From: Collinsella aerofaciens
GTDB taxonomy: Bacteria > Actinomycetota > Coriobacteriia > Coriobacteriales > Coriobacteriaceae
DNA length: 15,312 bases
Assembly (NCBI GenBank): GCA_030841765.1
Contig: JAUUSS010000055.1
Coordinates: 1 to 15,312, forward strand
Direction of reading: 5' to 3'
The notes beneath the pieces are model-generated. The model ran no database searches. It was given only the letters and a program-made list of their open reading frames with translations, and was not told where the DNA came from. Position numbers and translations under genes: made by a program. This document shows, piece after piece, positions 1-6,688 of this stretch; within the stretch, counting starts at the first letter, position 1; the number at the start of each line of letters is the position of its first letter.

Positions 1-48
1 GGACGTTCTTAAACGACTAGTCAAACAAGAACGTCCCCAACGACTAGC
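1..48. repeat. Palindromic element at the left edge, possible pseudoknot
   Basis: A perfect 10-bp inverted repeat pairs 1-10 (GGACGTTCTT) with 27-36 (AAGAACGTCC) around a 16-nt loop. The loop contains the palindrome GACTAGTC (15-22). Its part CTAGTC (17-22) can pair with GACTAG (42-47) downstream of the stem, so a pseudoknot or an alternative hairpin carrying AAGAACGTCC in its loop is possible. AACGACTAG also occurs as a direct repeat at 12-20 and 39-47. The element probably starts before the window. Function unknown. Confidence 0.5.
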
Positions 49-56
49 CCAATGAC

Positions 57-120
57 GAGAGTGGATAATCTCCCACTTTGAGCCCCCAAGCAGGCCAAAA
101 ACGGGAGATTATCCACTCTC
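57..120. repeat. Perfect 18-bp inverted repeat
   Basis: GAGAGTGGATAATCTCCC (57-74) is the exact reverse complement of 103-120, with a 28-nt spacer. It lies in non-coding DNA downstream of queA. Neither strand has a T-run directly after the stem, so it is not a standard intrinsic terminator. It could be a transcription-factor dyad, a REP-like repeat or a recombination site. Confidence 0.6.
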
Positions 121-125
121 ATTCT

Positions 126-164
126 GCAGGCACTCATTTAAGCACGTCCCCAATGAGTACCTGC
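126..164. repeat. 13-bp imperfect hairpin with a loop shared with the first element
   Basis: Arms 126-138 and 152-164 pair at 12 of 13 positions. The region 140-153 reads AAGCACGTCCCCAA and differs by one base from 27-40 (AAGAACGTCCCCAA), while the flanking arms are unrelated in sequence. A conserved loop held by variable arms suggests a family of small structured repeats. Confidence 0.5.
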
Positions 165-185
165 CGATGCTTTGGCAAAGTCAGC

Positions 186-287
186 GAAAACACCCCTAAG
201 CGAGCAAGGTGACGTGAAAGAGGAGGGCATTGACCTTCTGGTCATGCCCGACGATTGAACGTCAGATTGCCGCTTAGGGGGGTTTGC
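186..287. ncRNA. Long multi-stem fold, candidate structured RNA or composite terminator
   Basis: The outer stem pairs 193-202 (CCCCTAAGCG) with 271-280, and continues inward with 204-207 to 267-270 after a single bulge. After a 2x2 internal loop, 210-215 (TGACGT) pairs with 259-264. A symmetric 9x9 internal loop (216-224 and 250-258) follows. The terminal hairpin is 225-249: GGGCA with TGCCC, one bulge, TGACC with GGTCA, and a TTCT loop. AAAC with GTTT (188-191 and 282-285) extends the base. Read on the minus strand, downstream of queA, the fold is followed by TGTTTTCGC, so it could terminate that operon. Read on the plus strand it contains a 14-codon GTG-started frame (214-258). The fold is seen by eye; RNA status and strand are inference. 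Confidence 0.4.
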
Positions 288-297
288 AGCGTCGGCC

Positions 298-326
298 GGT
301 TACGGCGTTTGTAAAACGCCGTAACC
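298..326 (-). terminator. Strong hairpin overlapping the queA stop
   Basis: A perfect 13-bp stem pairs 298-310 (GGTTACGGCGTTT) with 314-326 around a 3-nt loop. It touches the queA stop codon. On the minus strand no T-tract follows, so it may act as a 3'-end stabiliser or as the first part of a composite terminator with the fold at 186-287. Confidence 0.5.
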
Positions 327-1543
327 TACAAAATGAGCATCGCGTCGCCAAAGCTGAAGAAGCGGTAGCGCTCTTCGATAGCAGCGGCGTAGGCATCCAT
401 GATCTGGTCGCGGGTGGCAAGCGCGCTTACGAGCATCATGAGCGTGGAGCGCGGCACGTGGAAGTTCGTGATCAGCGCGTCGACCACGTGATAGGTCGAG
501 CCGGGCATGAGGTAGAGCTGCGTCGTAGCGTTCTCGCGCGCCACGATGTCGCCGCGGCCGAGCGTATCGGCCCCATCCTCGCGGCCCTCAAAATAGCGCG
601 CCGTCACGGCCGGATCGGACACCGGTGCCTCAGCGTCAAAGGCGCTCTCGAGCGAGCGTACTGCGGTGGTGCCGACGGCGATCACGCGGTGCCCCTCGGC
701 CTTCGCCTTATGCACGGCGTCGACAACCTCCTGTGACACGTGGTAGCGCTCGGTGTGCATGACGTGCTGCGTGGGGTCGTCCTCCTCCACCAGACGGAAG
801 GTATCAATACCCACCTCGAGCTCGACGGCGGCAAACTTCGCGCCCTTGGCCTCGATAGCGGCCATGAGCTCGGGGGTAAAGTGCAGACCCGCCGTAGGAG
901 CGGCAGCCGAGTGCTCCTCCTTCATGGCGTAGACGGTCTGGTACTTCTCGGGATCGCCCTCGTAATCGGTAATGTAGGGCGGCAGCGGCACGTGACCGGC
1001 AGCATGAATGGCCTCGTCGAGCGTGCGCGGCTCGCCGGCGGCATTGCAGCCGGCCGGCTCAAAGCGCACCAGACGGCCTCCGCGGCTATCGGTGACAAAG
1101 TCGATGACCTCGGCCGTCAGCACCACGGGAGCCCCCTCGGGCGCATGGGCGCCACCGGCGCGATACTCAATCTGAGCACCGGGCTTCAGGCGCTTACCCG
1201 GCTTGACCAGGCACTCCCAAACGTGGCCCAGCGGGTCAACATCCTCACGGCGCTTGAGCAGCAGCGTCTCGACCACGCCACCCGAGCCGGCTTTGCGACC
1301 GATCAGGCGGGCCGGCATCACACGCGTCTTGTTGATGACGAGCACATCGCCCGGCTCGATATAGTCGATGATGTCGCGGAAGATGCGGTGCTCAACGGTA
1401 CCGCCGTGCTCCAGCGGCTTCCCCGCCTGGGAGCCTTTGCGATCCACCACCAGCAGGCGGCAGGAGTCGCGCAGCTCGGCAGGAGCCTGGGCAATCAGTT
1501 CCTCAGGAAGGTTGTAGTCAAAATCATCGGTACGCATAGACAC
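326..1543 (-). CDS. queA: tRNA preQ1(34) S-adenosylmethionine ribosyltransferase-isomerase QueA
   Basis: QueA transfers the ribosyl group of SAM to preQ1 at the wobble base of GUN-anticodon tRNAs and isomerises it, giving epoxyqueuosine. The 405-aa product carries family signatures throughout: FDYNLPEELIAQ (8-19), GDVLVINKTRVMPARL (65-80), PLPPYI (186-191), AAAPTAGLHFTPEL (213-226), a GIDTFR segment (245-250), ITNFHVPRSTLMML (358-371) and FFSFGDAMLI near the end. It is longer than the roughly 340-360 aa usual for the family; extra residues appear near 36-52, 130-140 and 300-335. The start is GTG at 1543, because AGGAG (1552-1556) sits 8 nt upstream; the in-frame ATG two codons later would be 14 nt away. 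It lies 64 bases downstream of queH on the same strand, fitting one pathway. Confidence 0.96.
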   Translation of the reverse strand: MSMRTDDFDYNLPEELIAQAPAELRDSCRLLVVDRKGSQAGKPLEHGGTVEHRIFRDIIDYIEPGDVLVINKTRVMPARLIGRKAGSGGVVETLLLKRREDVDPLGHVWECLVKPGKRLKPGAQIEYRAGGAHAPEGAPVVLTAEVIDFVTDSRGGRLVRFEPAGCNAAGEPRTLDEAIHAAGHVPLPPYITDYEGDPEKYQTVYAMKEEHSAAAPTAGLHFTPELMAAIEAKGAKFAAVELEVGIDTFRLVEEDDPTQHVMHTERYHVSQEVVDAVHKAKAEGHRVIAVGTTAVRSLESAFDAEAPVSDPAVTARYFEGREDGADTLGRGDIVARENATTQLYLMPGSTYHVVDALITNFHVPRSTLMMLVSALATRDQIMDAYAAAIEERYRFFSFGDAMLIL

Positions 1544-1579
1544 GTCGGATACTCCTTATATAGCTAAAGTCCGCTCTAC

Positions 1580-1588
1580 ATCCTAGCA
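1580..1588 (-). promoter_or_regulatory. Candidate extended -10 promoter for queA
   Basis: Minus-strand TGCTAGGAT matches an extended -10 (TGn plus TANNNT) in the queH-queA gap, placing a start about 30 nt before the GTG. No convincing -35 is visible. queA could therefore be expressed both from the cluster and independently. Confidence 0.3.
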
Positions 1589-1607
1589 GGCTGACGTCCC
1601 AAACGAA

Positions 1608-2183
1608 CTACTTTTTGGCGGCTTTGCGCTCGTCGCGGATGCGGGCGCGGTCCATGGCCGCCTCGACAGCAGAAAAGCGGCAGCCGCAGTAGTTCTGTCG
1701 ATACATGCCCAGTTCGCGCGAACGGCGCGTAGCCTCGGGATAATACGGGCGAAAATCGCGAATCACCGGGGTGAGCCCATGGGCGGCCGCCAAACGCTCA
1801 AGCACGTCATTGCAGGTGTCGAACAGCTGATACGGCGAGACGGCGAGCGTCGTGCCCACAAACTCAAACCCGCGCTCCTGGGCCACACGGCACGCCTCGA
1901 CCAGACGCAGGGCATAGCATGAGCGACAGCGACGGGCTCGATCGGCGCCCAGCGGGGCCACGCCGGCCTCCCAGCGCTCCCGGTCCTCCCCCGCCTCGAT
2001 AAGCTCGATGTCGCCATCGGCACACCACCGGCGCAGCTCGTCCAAACGCCGCTGCCATTCATCGTGCGGCTGAATATTGGGGTTTGTCCAGCAGATTGTG
2101 GGCTCAAACCCTTCCTCGCGCAGCAGGCGGACCGGCTCAAGAGAGCACGGCGCACAGCACGCATGCAGCAACAACGGCTTCAT
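1608..2183 (-). CDS. queH: Epoxyqueuosine reductase QueH
   Basis: QueH reduces epoxyqueuosine in tRNA to queuosine, the step after QueA; it is the non-cobalamin alternative to QueG. The 191-aa protein has the family's cysteine layout. It starts MKPLLLHACCAPCS with Cys9-Cys10, has CRSC (Cys86 and Cys89), and has YCGC (Cys166 and Cys168). In characterised QueH the first four cysteines are associated with the iron-sulfur and metal site, and the CxC acts as a redox pair. ATG at 2183 is chosen because AGGAG (2190-2194) lies 6 nt upstream. The frame stays open further upstream, but that part overlaps the preceding gene and does not resemble the family. The gap to the upstream gene's stop is 10 nt, indicating translational linkage. 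Confidence 0.93.
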   Translation of the reverse strand: MKPLLLHACCAPCSLEPVRLLREEGFEPTICWTNPNIQPHDEWQRRLDELRRWCADGDIELIEAGEDRERWEAGVAPLGADRARRCRSCYALRLVEACRVAQERGFEFVGTTLAVSPYQLFDTCNDVLERLAAAHGLTPVIRDFRPYYPEATRRSRELGMYRQNYCGCRFSAVEAAMDRARIRDERKAAKK

Positions 2184-2193
2184 CGACATCTCC

Positions 2194-2760
2194 TCACCCG
2201 AAAAAGCGCACGCCAAAGGACGTATCCTCGCAGGCGACAATGCGGCGGTCGCGCAAAATGGTCCGCACGTAATACCAGTCGCCCACACAGCCCGACAAAT
2301 GCAAGCCGGCCGCCAGGTAGCACAGCAGCGGATAGCCCGAAAACGCAAACCCCAGGGCAAGCGCCGCCGTCACAACAACCGTCGGCGCCAGGCAAACCGC
2401 CATGTACCGCCGGCGCGAATACACAACGCCCTCGGCGCAGGCATAGATCATCGCCGTCTCGCGATTCGCCCCAAAGGTCACCTTCGCGCCCGCAGGCGCC
2501 AGCAGCTTAAAAAACACACCGTGCACCAGCTCGTGCACGGCGAACGACGCCATTGAGATCGCAGCCAAGCCGACTATCCAGCCCACGACAGCCATCCAGC
2601 CGCCCGCGTCAGCCGCATCCAAGTCTGCAGGCCCACCCAGCAACATAAACACCGGCACCAAGCACACGGCAAACACGCCGACTACGACCATCCCCCACAC
2701 AAAGCAAGCGTGCAGAAAATCCTCGTCTTCAAACGCATGTATGTTGGAAATCTCATTCAT
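2194..2760 (-). CDS. DUF3267-family putative membrane metalloprotease
   Basis: The 188-aa protein has hydrophobic segments at about 18-42, 55-75, 119-140 and 143-158. HELVHG (76-81), inside a hydrophobic stretch, is an HExxH zinc-protease signature, and GDWYYVR (160-166) supplies an acidic residue that could be the third zinc ligand. This layout fits DUF3267, whose members are predicted intramembrane zinc peptidases of unknown substrate. The C-terminus has CEDTSFGVRFF. It is the first gene of the minus-strand cluster and its TGA lies 10 nt before the queH start. No clear Shine-Dalgarno precedes ATG 2760; a TATCCT (2769-2774, minus strand) lies so close that the message may be nearly leaderless, which is speculative. 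No link to queuosine is visible in the sequence. Confidence 0.82.
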   Translation of the reverse strand: MNEISNIHAFEDEDFLHACFVWGMVVVGVFAVCLVPVFMLLGGPADLDAADAGGWMAVVGWIVGLAAISMASFAVHELVHGVFFKLLAPAGAKVTFGANRETAMIYACAEGVVYSRRRYMAVCLAPTVVVTAALALGFAFSGYPLLCYLAAGLHLSGCVGDWYYVRTILRDRRIVACEDTSFGVRFFG

Positions 2761-2800
2761 AGCATCTTAGGATAGCGCCCCTGCCACGTATCCGTCCGCA

Positions 2801-2811
2801 TGTGCGATAAT
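2801..2811 (+). promoter_or_regulatory. Extended -10 promoter of the synthetase-like gene
   Basis: TGTGCGATAAT contains TGn followed by GATAAT, a good extended -10. CTGCCA (2781-2786) is a weak -35 at 19-nt spacing. Transcription would start near 2818, giving a leader of about 75 nt. The same 11-mer occurs upstream of the DegV gene at 8781-8791 on the minus strand. Confidence 0.5.
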
Positions 2812-2892
2812 GTCGAACGATATGCACGAATTGACCACCGCGTCGCCAGGCCTTGCGCCCGGCCGCGCTCTCACCATATGCGAAGGAGTCCC

Positions 2893-5043
2893 ATGGCATC
2901 CAAATACTCCATGAACGACCGTCCCAGCTGGCCTCGCCGCGCCATCGTTACCGCCGGCGAGCCCTACGGCAACAAGGGCCTTCACTTTGGCCACGTCGGC
3001 GGCGTCTTTGTCCCTGCCGACTTCTTCGCCCGCTTCCTGCGCGACCGTCTGGGCCGCGAGAACGTCATCTTCACCTCGGGCACCGACTGCTACGGCTCGC
3101 CCATCATGGAGAGCTACCGCAAGCTCAAGGAGAACGAGGGCTACGACAAGTCCATTAACGAGTACGTCGAGTCCAATCACTCCCGCCAGGCCGCGACCCT
3201 CAACAACTACAACATCAGCTGCGATATCTACGGCGGCTCAGGCCTTGAGCCGGCTGCGCAGATTCACAACGAAGTGACCGCCGAGATTATCGAGCGCCTG
3301 CATGAGCAGGGCACCATCTCCAAGCGCTCCACGCTGCAGTTCTACGACGCCAAGGCCGGCACGTTCCTCAACGGCCGCCAAGTGATCGGCCGCTGCCCCA
3401 TCCAGGGCTGCAAGTCCGAGAAGGCTTATGCCGACGAGTGCGACCTGGGTCACCAGTTTGAGCCCGAGGAGCTCATCGCACCCAAGAGCCAGCTCACCGG
3501 CGAGGTGCCCGAGCTGCGCCCGGTCGACAACCTCTACTTCGACCTGCCGGCCTACCTCGACTTTATGAAGACCTACACCGCCAAGCTCGCCCAGAACCCG
3601 CAGGTTCGTTCCGTGGTCTCCAAGACCATGGAGGAGTGGCTGCTGCCGGCCCAGCTCTATATCCAAAACAAGTTCCGCGAGGCCTTCGATGCCGTCGAGG
3701 ACCAGCTGCCCGAGCACACCGTGCTGGAGCCCGAGGGAAACAAGAGCAGCTTTACCGTCACCTTCCCCAGCTGGAAGGAGCGCGACGACGCCCATGCGGT
3801 GCTCGCCAACGGCGGCGTGCGCTTCCGCAGCGGCAAAGCGCTCGTGCCTTTCCGCATCACCGGCAACATCGACTGGGGCGTTCCGGTGCCCCAGGTCGAC
3901 GGCGTTTCCGACGTCACCTGCTGGTGCTGGCCAGAGAGCCTGTGGGCGCCCATCAGCTATACGCGTACCGTGCTCGCGCGCGATGCCAAGGCCGCCGGCG
4001 TGACCGAGGGCGTCGCCGCCCAGGATGCCGCCCTCATGGGCGAGCCCGCTGCCGACTCCACACAGGTGCCCGCGCCCACCTACCAGCACAGCTCGCTCGA
4101 CTGGCGCGACTGGTGGTGCTCGGACGACGCACAGATCTACCAGTTTATCGGTCAGGACAACATCTACTTCTACTGCATCGCGCAGACCGCCATGTGGGAG
4201 GCCCTGGGCTGGGACCTCACGCAGAGCACCGTCAGCGCCTGCTACCACCTGCTCTACATGGGCAAAAAGGCCAGCTCGTCCTCGCAGACGCCTCCCCCGC
4301 CGGCAGACGACCTACTCAACCACTACACCTGCGAGCAGATGCGCGCGCACTGGCTGTCGCTCGGCCTGTCCGAAAAGCCGGTGAGCTTTAGCCCCAAGGC
4401 ATACGACACGCGTGTGACCGGCAAGGACAAGGACGGCAACGAGGTGCGCGCCTGCGACGACAAGCGCGTTATCGATCCGGCCCTTAAGGAGAGCGCCCTT
4501 TTGACCGGCGTATTCAACCGTCTGGCCCGCAGCTGCTTCTACGGCGTCGCCGTCAAGGAAGGCGACGAGAGCCCGTACCGCAACGGCTGCATCCCCGCCG
4601 GTGCCGCCTCTGCCGCCGTGGTCGAGGCTGCCGAGCAGGCAGCTCTTGCCTTTGAGCAGGCCATGTACAAGTTCGAGACGCACCGCGCGCTTGCCGTGTG
4701 CGACGACTACCTGCGCGCCGCCAACAAGCGCTGGAGCGACGCCTCCAAGGCCGCCAACAAGCTCGAGGGCGACGAAGCAAACGCAGCGATGACGCAGGCC
4801 CTGGTTGATGCCTTTACCGAGCTGCGCGTGGCGACCGTCCTGATGCACGGTATCGTCCCGGCCGGCTGCGAACTCATCTGCGAGTACTTCGACGTCGATC
4901 CGGTCGCCTTCTTTAGCTGGGATAACATCTTTGCCTCCACGGACGAGTTCGTAGAGAGCCTGGGCGAGAAGCCCGGCGACCACCGCGTGAAGCCGCTGCC
5001 CCCGCGCTTCGACTTCTTCAGCAAGCACGAGAGCCAGTACTAA
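2893..5043 (+). CDS. Methionyl-tRNA-synthetase-like class I tRNA ligase with altered KMSKS loop
   Basis: A 716-aa class I aminoacyl-tRNA-synthetase-like protein, closest in layout to MetRS. The HIGH-type motif is HFGH (31-34), followed by FTSGTDCYGSP (60-70). A zinc-knuckle-like insert has CPIQGC (168-173) and Cys183. GNIDWGVPVP (324-333) and QFIGQDNIYFYCIAQ (417-431) match the conserved core. Where KMSKS is expected the protein reads MGKKASSSSQTPPPP (456-470), which keeps the small polar and Lys character but not the canonical sequence. The C-terminal part looks helical, as in the MetRS anticodon-binding domain. ATG 2893 is chosen because AAGGAG lies 4 nt upstream and homology begins just after; an upstream ATG at 2800 gives an unrelated leader and precedes the promoter. 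If it is the organism's only MetRS it should charge tRNA-Met. If a second copy exists it may be specialised. Confidence 0.85.
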   Translation: MASKYSMNDRPSWPRRAIVTAGEPYGNKGLHFGHVGGVFVPADFFARFLRDRLGRENVIFTSGTDCYGSPIMESYRKLKENEGYDKSINEYVESNHSRQAATLNNYNISCDIYGGSGLEPAAQIHNEVTAEIIERLHEQGTISKRSTLQFYDAKAGTFLNGRQVIGRCPIQGCKSEKAYADECDLGHQFEPEELIAPKSQLTGEVPELRPVDNLYFDLPAYLDFMKTYTAKLAQNPQVRSVVSKTMEEWLLPAQLYIQNKFREAFDAVEDQLPEHTVLEPEGNKSSFTVTFPSWKERDDAHAVLANGGVRFRSGKALVPFRITGNIDWGVPVPQVDGVSDVTCWCWPESLWAPISYTRTVLARDAKAAGVTEGVAAQDAALMGEPAADSTQVPAPTYQHSSLDWRDWWCSDDAQIYQFIGQDNIYFYCIAQTAMWEALGWDLTQSTVSACYHLLYMGKKASSSSQTPPPPADDLLNHYTCEQMRAHWLSLGLSEKPVSFSPKAYDTRVTGKDKDGNEVRACDDKRVIDPALKESALLTGVFNRLARSCFYGVAVKEGDESPYRNGCIPAGAASAAVVEAAEQAALAFEQAMYKFETHRALAVCDDYLRAANKRWSDASKAANKLEGDEANAAMTQALVDAFTELRVATVLMHGIVPAGCELICEYFDVDPVAFFSWDNIFASTDEFVESLGEKPGDHRVKPLPPRFDFFSKHESQY

Positions 5044-5060
5044 AGCACGCTAGTAGCAAC

Positions 5061-5181
5061 GCGCCCGGGATTGATTATTCTGGGACGGGGATTAAAAAAT
5101 CATTCCCGGGCGCCACAGTACAGTCTTTTTGTGACGGGAGTCATGGAATGATTATTTAATCCCCGTCCCAGAATAATCATT
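5061..5181. repeat. Double palindromic element with complementary loops
   Basis: Two folds are possible. In the first, 5072-5096 pairs perfectly with 5155-5179 (25 bp), and after one mismatch 5098-5106 pairs with 5145-5153, giving a very long hairpin with a 38-nt loop. In the second, there are two separate hairpins: 5061-5076 with 5098-5113 (15 of 16) and 5147-5155 with 5173-5181 (9 of 9). Their loops contain 5079-5095 and 5156-5172, which are exact complements over 17 nt. The element fills the gap between the synthetase-like gene and the methyltransferase gene and ends a few bases before the latter's Shine-Dalgarno. Confidence 0.6.
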
Positions 5182-5200
5182 TAGGTGGAAGGAAAGACGG

Positions 5201-6304
5201 ATGTCCAAGCCGCGTCGTCGTAAGCAGAAAAAGCAGGTTAAGCCCGAGCTCAAGCTCAGGCAGTTTGCCGCTACCGAGCTTTCCGACCAGCTTGCCGCCC
5301 TTCCCTGCGCCGCCGACCTGCCGCGCTTTATGGTCGACACGGTCGCCGGCGCCTATGCGCCCGCCGATGCCGAGCTCATGATCGAGGGCTTCGGCGCCGC
5401 GGCCACACGCCCGGTCACGCTGCGCGCCAACACGCTCAAGGCGACCGCCGAGGACATCGCTGCGGCGCTCGGTGCCGCCGGCATCGCCCACAACCCCGTC
5501 GCTTGGTATCCGGACGCCTTTATCCTGCCCGAGGCCCAGGTTTCCGACCTATGGGACCTCGACATCTACCGCGACGGCAAGATCTACCTACAGAGCCTGT
5601 CGTCCATGATGCCGCCTTTGGTGTTGGGCGCCCAGGCAGGCGAGGACATCCTGGACATGTGCGCAGCCCCTGGCGGCAAGACGACGCAGATCGCCGCCCT
5701 CACCCAGGGCCAGGCACACCTCACGGCCTGCGAGATGAGCATTCCCCGCGCCGAAAAGCTTGAGTCCAACCTCCACCGCCAAGGTGCCAAAAACGTGCCC
5801 GTCATGCGCATCGACGCACGCGAGCTCGACGAGTTCTTCCGCTTTGACCGCATCCTGCTCGACGCTCCCTGCACCGGCACGGGCACCGTCATCAGTGGCA
5901 ACGAGAAAAGCCTGCGCGGCCTCACCGAGCAGCTGCTCGTCAAGTGCGCCCGCTCGCAGCGCGCGCTTCTGGACCGCGCCATGGGAGCCCTCAAACCGGG
6001 CGGCACGCTCGTCTATTCCACCTGTTCGATCATGCCGCAGGAAAACGAGGACGCCCTGCAAGAGGCCCTCGACAAGCACATGGATTGCGAGCTTATCCCC
6101 CTCGACGGCACACCGAGCGAAAGTGAAGCGCGTCGCGCCCAGGATGCCGGCGAGGAGCCGCATATCGAGTGCAACGCCCTCACCGAGGCCATCGCCGCCG
6201 GCCATGTCTCGGCCATCGCCAACGGTATGCCCGGCACGCTGACCATCCCGCCCAGCCGCGACTTTGAGGGCTTCTACATCGCCCTGATCCGAAAACGCAG
6301 CTAG
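5201..6304 (+). CDS. RsmB/NOP-family RNA m5C methyltransferase
   Basis: A 367-aa SAM-dependent RNA cytosine-C5 methyltransferase of the NOL1/NOP2/Sun family. The SAM-binding motif is DMCAAPGGKTTQIA (152-165). DAPCTGTGT (221-229) holds the cysteine that helps release the product, and YSTCSI (272-277) holds the nucleophilic Cys275. PPSRDFEGFYIALIRK at the C-terminus is typical. The N-terminus is very basic (RRRKQKKQ), and a pre-catalytic domain spans about 20-140. The protein is shorter than E. coli RsmB or RsmF. The exact target (16S or 23S rRNA, or tRNA) cannot be read from the sequence. ATG 5201 has GAAGGA 7 nt upstream. The leader holds the large palindrome, which could affect expression. 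Confidence 0.92.
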   Translation: MSKPRRRKQKKQVKPELKLRQFAATELSDQLAALPCAADLPRFMVDTVAGAYAPADAELMIEGFGAAATRPVTLRANTLKATAEDIAAALGAAGIAHNPVAWYPDAFILPEAQVSDLWDLDIYRDGKIYLQSLSSMMPPLVLGAQAGEDILDMCAAPGGKTTQIAALTQGQAHLTACEMSIPRAEKLESNLHRQGAKNVPVMRIDARELDEFFRFDRILLDAPCTGTGTVISGNEKSLRGLTEQLLVKCARSQRALLDRAMGALKPGGTLVYSTCSIMPQENEDALQEALDKHMDCELIPLDGTPSESEARRAQDAGEEPHIECNALTEAIAAGHVSAIANGMPGTLTIPPSRDFEGFYIALIRKRS

Positions 6305-6342
6305 CGCACGGATTCAAAACTCAACAAGCTATTCCCGTGCGC
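6304..6342. terminator. Possible shared hairpin between convergent genes
   Basis: GCGCACGG (6304-6311) pairs with CCGTGCGC (6335-6342) across the ends of the methyltransferase gene and the small minus-strand gene. The loop is 23 nt and there is no good T-tract on either side, so a bidirectional terminator is only a weak suggestion. Confidence 0.25.
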
Positions 6343-6499
6343 GCTTGTCCTGCTGGTCACGGTGCTGCTTAAGCGCCTCGCGTTCCTTGCGCTCAGCTCT
6401 TTTGCCCTTAATGGCCGTAACCACAAAGTAGATGACCGCGGCGGCTACGATTGCGCCCACGCATAGGCCAATCGAGCCCAATAATGTCGAGATTTCCAT
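6329..6499 (-). CDS. Small single-span membrane protein
   Basis: A 56-aa hypothetical protein. Residues 5-30 form one hydrophobic segment (TLLGSIGLCVGAIVAAAVIY core), followed by a strongly charged, probably helical cytoplasmic tail rich in Lys, Arg and Glu. ATG 6499 is preferred: GAGAGG (6509-6514) lies 9 nt upstream. The alternative ATG at 6529 would overlap a candidate extended -10. The gene converges on the methyltransferase gene with a 24-nt gap and is divergent from the aldolase-like gene. Function is not recognisable; the layout resembles small membrane adaptors. Confidence 0.65.
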   Translation of the reverse strand: MEISTLLGSIGLCVGAIVAAAVIYFVVTAIKGKRAERKEREALKQHRDQQDKRARE

Positions 6500-6531
6500 A
6501 CCGCGCCACCTCTCTTTTAAACGGGACATTT

Positions 6532-6540
6532 AAGATAGCA
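6532..6540 (-). promoter_or_regulatory. Candidate extended -10 for the small membrane protein gene
   Basis: Minus-strand TGCTATCTT fits TGn plus TANNNT. It places a transcription start near 6525, upstream of the ATG at 6499 and downstream of the competing ATG at 6529. No clear -35 is seen. Confidence 0.35.
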
Positions 6541-6648
6541 CCTCAAAACCCGCCACCACAGCTCCTTCACGTTCGACGGGCGTTCGGTCTAACGGATGGC
6601 GCAGCGGGGAAAAATCAACTCATCAAACGATTTAGCAACGTAGCGCCG

Positions 6649-6672
6649 GTTGTGCACTGCCGGCCGCACAAC
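6649..6672 (+). promoter_or_regulatory. Short hairpin in the leader of the aldolase-like gene
   Basis: GTTGTGC (6649-6655) pairs with GCACAAC (6666-6672) around a 10-nt loop, ending 16 nt before the ATG. The gene has no good Shine-Dalgarno, so local structure could influence initiation. Confidence 0.3.
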
Positions 6673-6688
6673 ATAGAAACGGACCACC

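Noticed and set aside
1..165. CRISPR array suggested by several repeats in a row
   Set aside because: The elements are inverted rather than direct repeats, differ in length and arm sequence, and lack uniform spacers or cas genes.
740..1567. Open frame of 275 codons on the plus strand opposite queA
   Set aside because: queA on the other strand has family motifs across its whole length; this frame has none and no ribosome-binding site.
2184..2360. Upstream extension of the queH frame
   Set aside because: It overlaps the DUF3267 gene, has a composition unlike the QueH family and lacks a ribosome-binding site, whereas ATG 2183 has one.
2833..2844. ACCGCG in the synthetase leader as a possible T-box end
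   Set aside because: Only ACCGCG (2837-2842) matches; the preceding TGG is missing, the leader is too short for a T-box and no antiterminator or terminator pair is visible.
3238..4248. Open frame of 336 codons on the minus strand inside the synthetase-like gene
   Set aside because: It is a mirror of a well-supported gene, has a repetitive Leu/Gly/Val/Ala composition and no recognisable motif.
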